Positions 58,551 through 64,000 of a stretch of 64,000 nucleotides of DNA are shown here, piece after piece. The first letter of the stretch is position 1. Every line of letters begins with the position of its first letter. The notes under the pieces were generated by a model that made no database searches, was not told the origin of the DNA, and worked only from the letters and a program-made list of their open reading frames with translations. The stretch spans positions 2,728,001 to 2,792,000 of the forward strand of contig NZ_CP058909.1 in the NCBI RefSeq assembly GCF_013415905.1. Direction: 5' to 3'. Both the position numbers and the translations under genes were made by a program. The DNA comes from Halosimplex pelagicum (lineage in GTDB: Archaea > Halobacteriota > Halobacteria > Halobacteriales > Haloarculaceae).

Positions 58551-60568
58551 ACCGGCACCCGACGACCTGGCTGTCGGACACCCGCTTCGACGTCGCGGTC
58601 GCCGCAGTCGGCCTCGTCCTCGCGGTGGGCATGCTTCCGATGGCCGTGCTGACCTCGTCGCTGTACGTCCGGACGGTGCCGGTCGTCGTCGGCGCGGCCT
58701 GCGGTCTCTACCTGTTCTCGGTGCGGCGGGAGGGCGCCGCCGAGCGGCGACAGCCGACGCTCGACGCCAGCGGCGTCGCTGCGGCCGAGTTGACCGGGAT
58801 CGCGCTGATCGGGATCGCGACCTGGGCGGCGCTGGCCGGGACGCGAACGCTCGGGATCCTCCTCGCGAGCGGCGCCGTGGGCGCGTTCGTTCTGCTGCAG
58901 ACCGTCTTCCTGAGCGAGGACGCGCTCGACCGGCGGCTCGTGCTCGCGCAGGTGCTGGCCCACGCGTTCGTCGTCAGGTTCACCGGCCTGTTCACGACGC
59001 CTGGCTTCGTCGGCGTCGACAGCTGGGAACACGTCACCCAGTACGCCGCGGCCGTCGGGGCCGCCGACTCGCTCGGGCCGCTGGCCGGTGCGAAGTACCT
59101 CTTCGCCCCGTTCCACCACCTGATCACGGTCGTCGGCTCGGACCTGCTCGGCGTCTCGTTGCGGCTCTCGCTGTATCTCGTCGTCGGGAGCACGGTCGCG
59201 CTCTCGGTGCTGCTCGTCTACGGGACCGCCCGTTACTTCGTCGACGCCCGCTGGGCGCTGTTCGCGACCGGCGCGTTCGCGATGACCGACCAGGCGATCC
59301 GCTGGGGCATGCACATCATCCCGACGAGCCTCGGGCTCGTCTTCTTCCTCGGGGTCGTCTTCGCGGTCGCGCGCCTGCTCCACGCCGAGACCGGCTACGC
59401 CGACTGGGCGCTCCTGGCCGGGTCGATCGTCGCGGTGACGCTCACCCACCAGGTGTCGGCGTTCGTCTCGCTGGTGTTCGTCGGGTCGGCCGTGGTCGCC
59501 CAGCTCGTCGTCGGCCACGTCGGCTGGGCGACCCCCGCCGGGCTCGCGGGCTCGATGAGCCTCGGCGCCGAGTCGGGCGACCCGATCACCGACGGCGCCT
59601 CGCGGACCTCGCCGGGGGTCGTCGGCCTCCACTGGGCGTTCGCCTTCCACCTCCTGTTCACGGGAGCGATCTGGGCGATCACGCCCTGGGGCGGCGAGCC
59701 GTTCCTCACGCGGATGGTCGGACTGCTCGCGCTGACGCTGCGGACCTCCGCCGGGTTCCTGAACCTCGCCGGGAGCGAGAGCGGCGGTGGCGCCGCCGCC
59801 GCGGCAGCGACCGTCGGCACCGACACGGCGTCGCCGCTGATGACCCGTCTTGCGACCTACGTCGACGCCGTCGGGTTCCTCGTGTTGCTGTTCGCGGCGG
59901 TCCTGGGCGGGCTCGCGCTGGTCCGACGCCACCGCTCGCCGCAGGCGTCGCACACGCTCGTCGTCGCCATCGGCGCGATGCTCTTTTTCTCGCTGGGCCT
60001 GCCGCTGTTCGGGATCCGCACGTTCCTCCCCGGCCGGTGGTTCGCGTTCGCCTACGCGCTGATGGCCGTCGTCGGCGCCGCCGGCCTGCGCTACCTCGGG
60101 ACGCAGTTCTCGGCCCGCGCGGCGGCCGCCGTGCTGGTCGTGCTCATGCTGGTCTTCCCGTTCGCGATGGTCGCCGGCAAGAAGGCGACGCTCGACGACC
60201 CGACCTTCGACGAGCAGTGGTCCCAGTACGCCTACTCCGAGTCGGAGATCGCCGCCATGGGGACCATCGGGGAGACGACGCCCGCCAGCGTCGAGACGGT
60301 CTTCACCGACCACCCCTGGCGGACCGCGTTCAAGAGCAGCGGCGCGCACTTCAGCGACACAATCAACCTCACCCGCGTCGACGGGACGGACCCACCGTAC
60401 GACCGGGTGGTCTACCGCGACTACCAGTCGACCGGCGCACCGATGTTCACCGCCGCCGGCGGCGCCGTGGTGACCCGGCAAGTCGACCGCGACCAGATCT
60501 GTCCCGTCGGGAGCAACCGGGTCTACGAGAACCAGAACGCGGAGCTGTGTACCCGACCGGGGGCCTGA
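58547..60568 (+). CDS. GT-C-like multi-spanning membrane protein
   Basis: A 673-residue protein with a GTG start overlapping the previous stop. About 12 membrane helices fill most of it, with an extracellular-looking C-terminal domain after residue about 560 (FTDHPWRTAFKSSGAHFSDT). Asp158 in GFVGVDSWEHVTQYA, in the first large loop, fits the catalytic Asp of GT-C enzymes. It may be a lipid-donor glycosyltransferase or an O-antigen ligase-like protein acting outside. No exact family recognised. Confidence 0.75.
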   Translation: MNRHPTTWLSDTRFDVAVAAVGLVLAVGMLPMAVLTSSLYVRTVPVVVGAACGLYLFSVRREGAAERRQPTLDASGVAAAELTGIALIGIATWAALAGTRTLGILLASGAVGAFVLLQTVFLSEDALDRRLVLAQVLAHAFVVRFTGLFTTPGFVGVDSWEHVTQYAAAVGAADSLGPLAGAKYLFAPFHHLITVVGSDLLGVSLRLSLYLVVGSTVALSVLLVYGTARYFVDARWALFATGAFAMTDQAIRWGMHIIPTSLGLVFFLGVVFAVARLLHAETGYADWALLAGSIVAVTLTHQVSAFVSLVFVGSAVVAQLVVGHVGWATPAGLAGSMSLGAESGDPITDGASRTSPGVVGLHWAFAFHLLFTGAIWAITPWGGEPFLTRMVGLLALTLRTSAGFLNLAGSESGGGAAAAAATVGTDTASPLMTRLATYVDAVGFLVLLFAAVLGGLALVRRHRSPQASHTLVVAIGAMLFFSLGLPLFGIRTFLPGRWFAFAYALMAVVGAAGLRYLGTQFSARAAAAVLVVLMLVFPFAMVAGKKATLDDPTFDEQWSQYAYSESEIAAMGTIGETTPASVETVFTDHPWRTAFKSSGAHFSDTINLTRVDGTDPPYDRVVYRDYQSTGAPMFTAAGGAVVTRQVDRDQICPVGSNRVYENQNAELCTRPGA

Positions 60569-60572
60569 CACC

Positions 60573-61652
60573 ATGAGCTACGAGTCACCACCACGTCTCG
60601 GCGGGTTCGCCGACCTCGCGCTGGTCGTCGTCCTCGTCGCCGTCTTCGACGTCGTCGTCGCGCTGTCGATCGATATCGCCGCCCTGCGCGTCGCGCTGGG
60701 GCTCCCCGTCGTCCTGCTGGCGCCGGGGTACGCGGTCGTCGCCGCGCTGTACCCCCGCGGCGAGGGCCGGACAGACCTCCAGCGGCCGCGCGCGACCGCC
60801 TCGCCCGCGGGCGACACGTCCGTCGACGCGATCAGTCCGTTCGTCCGCGCCGGCCTGACGGTCGCCGCGAGCGTCGCCGTCGTCGCGACCGTCGCGCTGG
60901 CCGTCAACGCGAGCCCGTGGGCCATCCGCCCGCTTCCGACCCTCGCGGCGCTCACCGTCGCGACGCTGGCCGCCGTCGCCGCCGCGGCCTACCGGCGGAG
61001 TCGGGTTCCCGCGCGCCTGCGCTACGCCCCGTCGACGGGGCTGGGGTCGGCCGCTCGCGTCTTCCGCCCCCGCCTCTCGGCGACGTTCGTGCTCGCGCTC
61101 CTGCTGGTCGCCAGCGCCGTCGGTGCCAGCGCCGTCCTCGCGACGACCGACACGAACCAGGCTGGCACCGACGAGCAGTTCACCGAGTTCGCCGCGCTGA
61201 CCCAGAACGCCACCGGCGAGTACGTCACCGCCAACTACACCGGCGCCGTCGCCGCCGACCGCCCGATCTACGTCGAGGTGATCAACGGCGAGGGCGAGCG
61301 CACCGACTACACCGTCGTCCTCGTCCGCGAGACGGTCGAGCGGCGGGACAACGTGACCGTCGTCCGCTCGGCGACCGAACGGGTCCGCGAGGACCTCTCG
61401 CTGCGCGACGGCGCGATCCGGTATCTTGAGTTCGACCCCGAACCGGCCGCCGGCGACGCGCCGAGTCGCCTGCGCGCGTACCTCTACCGCGGCGACGCGC
61501 CCGAGGTCCCCTCCCGCGCGTCGGCCTACCGCTCGCTGCAGGTCTGGTACACCGACGACCCGATCGCGGAGGCGACCGCCGCCGCGAACGCCACTGACGA
61601 CGACGAGACCGCCGCAGGGAACGCCACTGCCGCCCTCGCCGCCGGCGACTGA
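60573..61652 (+). CDS. DUF1616 membrane protein
   Basis: A 359-residue protein. Three or four N-terminal helices (about residues 13-60, 88-110, 115-135) with GLPVVLLAPGYAVVAALYPR, typical of DUF1616, then another helix near 165-185 and an extracellular beta domain with several N-glycosylation sequons (QNATGEY, NYTGAV, NVTVV). Family members accompany archaeal glycan loci. Starts 4 bp after the GT-C-like gene, so probably the last gene of a three-gene transcript. Confidence 0.85.
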   Translation: MSYESPPRLGGFADLALVVVLVAVFDVVVALSIDIAALRVALGLPVVLLAPGYAVVAALYPRGEGRTDLQRPRATASPAGDTSVDAISPFVRAGLTVAASVAVVATVALAVNASPWAIRPLPTLAALTVATLAAVAAAAYRRSRVPARLRYAPSTGLGSAARVFRPRLSATFVLALLLVASAVGASAVLATTDTNQAGTDEQFTEFAALTQNATGEYVTANYTGAVAADRPIYVEVINGEGERTDYTVVLVRETVERRDNVTVVRSATERVREDLSLRDGAIRYLEFDPEPAAGDAPSRLRAYLYRGDAPEVPSRASAYRSLQVWYTDDPIAEATAAANATDDDETAAGNATAALAAGD

Positions 61653-61736
61653 CCACGCCGTTCGCCCCGCCAAACACCCGATTTCGGTCCCCGACGACCG
61701 CTTCCGTTCCCCGTTTCCGACGATCGGCCTCGTCTC

Positions 61737-62606
61737 TCAGTCGCCGGCCGCCTCGGCGGGGTCGACGACCTCACCCGTCGCCGGCGAGACGCCCACCTGG
61801 TCGCACAGGTCCGCGAGCGGGCAGGCCTCGGGGTCGTCGAGACAGGCCGGTTTCCGCGCCGAGCAGTACTCGCGGCCGAACTGGATCGTCGCGGTGTGGC
61901 CGAAACCGCACTTCTCCGCGGGGACCGACGCCTCCAGCGCCTCGCGGACGCCCTCGTGGTCGGCGTCGGCGGGGGCCAGCCCCATCCGCCGGGCGATGCG
62001 GTGGACGTGCGTGTCGACGGGGAAGACCCCGCCGCGACCGCCCGAGAACAACAGGACGCAGTCGGCCGTCTTCGGGCCGACGCCGTTCATGTCCAGCAGC
62101 GTCTCGCGGACCTCCCCCGGCTCGCCGGTCTCGACGAACTCGTCGAAGCCGTCGGCGCCGCCGTACTCCTCGCAGATCCGGTCGGCGAGCGCGATCATCC
62201 GTTCGGACTTCTGATTGTACAGCCCCGCCGAGGAGATGGTCTCGGCGAGGGTCGCCTGGTCGGCGGCCGCGAGCGACTCGGCGAGGTCGTCGCCGGCCGC
62301 GGCGCCCGCCGCCTCGCCACCTGGACCGTACCGGTCCATCAGCGCGTCGTGGGCCGGCTGGCTCGCCACGTCGGAGGTGTTCTGGCTCAAGATCGTGCGA
62401 ACGAGACACTCGAAGGCGTCGCGCCCGCCGTACGCCTTCTGCCAGTAGATGTCGCCGAGCCGGTCGACGACGGCCTCGGCGCGAGTCTCCGCGTCGCCGG
62501 GCTCGAAGGCGGCGGCCTCGCCGCCGCCCGCCGCGCCGCCGCTGATGTTCTCCGCGGGTTCCGGGTCCCCGTCCGTCCCGTCCGCGTCGGCCGCTCCGTC
62601 ACTCAT
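61737..62606 (-). CDS. nth: endonuclease III-like DNA glycosylase
   Basis: A 289-residue HhH-GPD glycosylase. An acidic 40-residue N-terminal extension precedes the core; the catalytic Lys lies in MNGVGPKTADCVLLF and the catalytic Asp in VFPVDTHVHRIARRMG. The C-terminal Cys cluster is C-x6-C-x6-C-x5-C, with the middle spacing longer than the usual x2 of the [4Fe-4S] loop. It removes oxidised pyrimidines and nicks the strand. Confidence 0.9.
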   Translation of the reverse strand: MSDGAADADGTDGDPEPAENISGGAAGGGEAAAFEPGDAETRAEAVVDRLGDIYWQKAYGGRDAFECLVRTILSQNTSDVASQPAHDALMDRYGPGGEAAGAAAGDDLAESLAAADQATLAETISSAGLYNQKSERMIALADRICEEYGGADGFDEFVETGEPGEVRETLLDMNGVGPKTADCVLLFSGGRGGVFPVDTHVHRIARRMGLAPADADHEGVREALEASVPAEKCGFGHTATIQFGREYCSARKPACLDDPEACPLADLCDQVGVSPATGEVVDPAEAAGD

Positions 62607-62661
62607 GGCAGTTCGTCAGGGCTCGACTCCCATAATCGTCCCGCGTCTCGCGTTCGGTCGG

Positions 62662-63102
62662 TCAGGCCGGGTCGACTCGCAACGTCAGGGTCGCGTCGGC
62701 GCCGTCGGCCAGCGCGGCGACCAGTTCGCGGTCCACGTCGGCCGCGGCGCCGGAGGCTCCGACCAGCACGGTCCGGTCGTCGACGTAGTCGCTCGTCCGG
62801 ATCACGTGGCTGCGCTCGTTCTCGAAGGAGAAGTCGGGGTGGCCGCGGCCCGTCACCTCGTGGACGTGGCCCCCAGCCTCGATCGTCGCCGTGATCGTCG
62901 CGCCGTGGGCCTGGCAGGCGTCGACGAACGCGTCGTCGAAGTCGGCGGGGACGCGGTCGGCCTCGACGGCGAGGATACAGTCGCCCGCGGGCGTGAGGAA
63001 GTCGTCGCTGGTGAACTCCAGCGTGCTGACGTGCTCGGCGGTGACGTTCTCGTGCCCGCGGGCGCGGACGACCTCGGCGAGTCTCTCGGCGTCGTCGCTC
63101 AT
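62662..63102 (-). CDS. DUF371 family protein
   Basis: A 146-residue protein with the archaeal DUF371 start VVRARGHENVTAEHVSTLEF and the segment DDFLTPAGDCILAV. Conserved throughout archaea but of unknown function. Soluble, no metal site apparent. It precedes nth by 55 bp on the same strand. Confidence 0.9.
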   Translation of the reverse strand: MSDDAERLAEVVRARGHENVTAEHVSTLEFTSDDFLTPAGDCILAVEADRVPADFDDAFVDACQAHGATITATIEAGGHVHEVTGRGHPDFSFENERSHVIRTSDYVDDRTVLVGASGAAADVDRELVAALADGADATLTLRVDPA

Positions 63103-63160
63103 GTGGGTGGGTTCGGACGCCGCTACTTCAGGCAGTCGAAGTCAGCCCGCTCGGGAGGGG

Positions 63161-63322
63161 TCACTCGCTGGGCGCGGCGACGGTGACCGTGACGTGCCCG
63201 CACGCGCACTCGTAGGCGCGGCGCTCGCCGCCCTCGGTCCGGAAGACGAGCATGCAGTCGCCGTCGGTGAGCTTCCGCGAGCAGTTCGCCGCCTCGCACC
63301 GGCAGGCTATCTCGCTCAACAT
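63161..63322 (-). CDS. 53-residue Cys-rich protein, probable zinc binder
   Basis: ATG at 63322 to the stop at 63161. The sequence MLSEIACRCEAANCSRKLTD, then GDCMLVFRTEGG and YECACGHVTV has four to six Cys in two pairs (CRC with C, and CACGH), like a small zinc ribbon. Conserved-looking and compact, unlike random frames. Function unknown, perhaps a nucleic-acid or protein adaptor. Confidence 0.6.
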   Translation of the reverse strand: MLSEIACRCEAANCSRKLTDGDCMLVFRTEGGERRAYECACGHVTVTVAAPSE

Positions 63323-63501
63323 ACCACGGCGTTCGAGCCGGAGACATATCAACCCGAGCCGTACCCTGAGTGAAAGTATAATCGCAAGATTGCGGAGGGG
63401 TACCCGTCCCCGTACGGCGGTCTCGTGAGCGAAAGTGAAACGGGGTCGACTGCGACCGAGGGAGCGACGGCCGGCGGCTCGCCGACCGTCCGACGTAACT
63501 G

Positions 63502-63509
63502 ATATACCA
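63502..63509 (+). promoter_or_regulatory. TATA box of the GH2-like gene
   Basis: ATATACCA about 25-29 bp before the ATG at 63531, consistent with a leaderless transcript. Confidence 0.6.
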
Positions 63510-63530
63510 CCGGGGGACGCGGACGTTGGT

Positions 63531-64000
63531 ATGCCGAGCAAGTGGAGCGGTGCGGCGGTCGACCCCGGCGGCGGCAAGCCGACGCCCGGCGAGTGGCAGT
63601 CGGTCGAGGTCCCCGGCCGGCCGGCCGCGTTCGCCGGCGAGGACCGGGTCGCCTACCGGACCGTCTTCGACGACCCGCGCGACCCCGACGACGACCTGGG
63701 GCTGCTGGAGCTACGCGGGTGCTACGCGGGTGCGGAAGTCTGGCTCAACGACGAACTGGTCGCCGAGTCCGACGCCGTCTTCGAGCCGCTCAAGGTTCCC
63801 TTCGAGCCCGAGGCCGAGAACGAACTCGTCGTCGAGTGCCGGGCGCCCGAGGACCGATTCGGCGGCATTCACGACACCGATCGGGTCCCGGACGAGCGGT
63901 CGGTCCCGGGGATCTGGTGGGGCGTCGACGTGACGGGGCAGCCCGACCCGTTCGTCGTCGACGTGGACCTGCGGCCGCGCGCGACCGAGGAGGGAGCGAC
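63531..64000 (+). CDS. GH2-like sugar-binding-domain protein, 3'-truncated
   Basis: The first 156 residues of a protein that runs past the window end. It contains a galactose-binding-like jelly-roll domain as found at the N-terminus of GH2 glycosidases: WQSVEVPGRPAAFAGEDRV, AYRTVFDDP, LGLLELRGCYAGAEVWLNDE and VPGIWWGVDVTGQP. No catalytic domain is visible yet, so enzyme or binding function cannot be decided. Confidence 0.78.
   Translation, partial: MPSKWSGAAVDPGGGKPTPGEWQSVEVPGRPAAFAGEDRVAYRTVFDDPRDPDDDLGLLELRGCYAGAEVWLNDELVAESDAVFEPLKVPFEPEAENELVVECRAPEDRFGGIHDTDRVPDERSVPGIWWGVDVTGQPDPFVVDVDLRPRATEEGA

Noticed and set aside
1-64000. CRISPR array or rRNA operon
   Set aside because: No regularly spaced short repeats and no rRNA-like segments were noticed anywhere in the window.

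Overview
The window is chromosomal DNA of an extremely halophilic archaeon (class Halobacteria). The evidence is very high GC, proteins rich in Asp and Glu, basal elements of TATA plus a start codon about 25-30 bp downstream (leaderless transcripts), Tat signal peptides, and haloarchaeal families such as CetZ, LonB, HalX response regulators and aCPSF1/FttA. A Haloarcula-like relative is a guess only. No rRNA, tRNA or CRISPR array was seen.

Left part (1-13 kb): a 5'-truncated CetZ tubulin-like gene, a PiT phosphate permease, a universal stress protein, a HicB-HicA toxin-antitoxin pair, acyl-CoA dehydrogenase and 3-hydroxyacyl-CoA dehydrogenase (beta-oxidation), a winged-helix regulator, an aldo/keto reductase, and an fba-fbp gluconeogenic operon with a TrmB-like operator upstream of its TATA box. 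A second toxin-antitoxin-like pair (ribbon-helix-helix plus PIN) follows.

Middle part (13-38 kb): an 825-residue surface protein with a run of N-glycosylation sequons; an intact IS6-type element (15598-16293) with 15-bp terminal repeats and a perfect 8-bp target duplication; an acyl-CoA carboxyltransferase; nucleoside hydrolase; APC permease; NMN adenylyltransferase; membrane LonB protease; CPBP protease; an MGMT-like protein lacking its catalytic Cys; a Nudix hydrolase; ProS; an orphan 2-oxoacid dehydrogenase E1 alpha; FttA; DsbB; a HalX response regulator; and a second aldo/keto reductase. Two copies of a dispersed intergenic repeat (about 18.6-18.9 kb and, inverted, 28.1-28.4 kb) share a long hairpin with compensatory changes.

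Right part (38-61.7 kb): a surface-glycan island. It holds an ATP-grasp ligase, a DmpG/HMGL-like aldolase, two tandem QueC-like PP-loop ATPases (each with its own matching promoter), two GT4 glycosyltransferases, an NDP-sugar dehydrogenase, a DUF354 protein, three Tat-exported parallel beta-helix proteins (two of them tandem duplicates with different numbers of an N-terminal module), an alkaline-phosphatase-superfamily hydrolase, a Wzx-type flippase, a GT-C-like membrane protein and a DUF1616 protein. Together these suggest synthesis, export and surface modification of an unusual sugar polymer or glycoprotein glycan. The PP-loop pair plus aldolase plus ATP-grasp is the most novel-looking module. 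The window ends with endonuclease III, a DUF371 protein, a 53-residue Cys-rich protein and the 5' part of a GH2-like sugar-binding protein.
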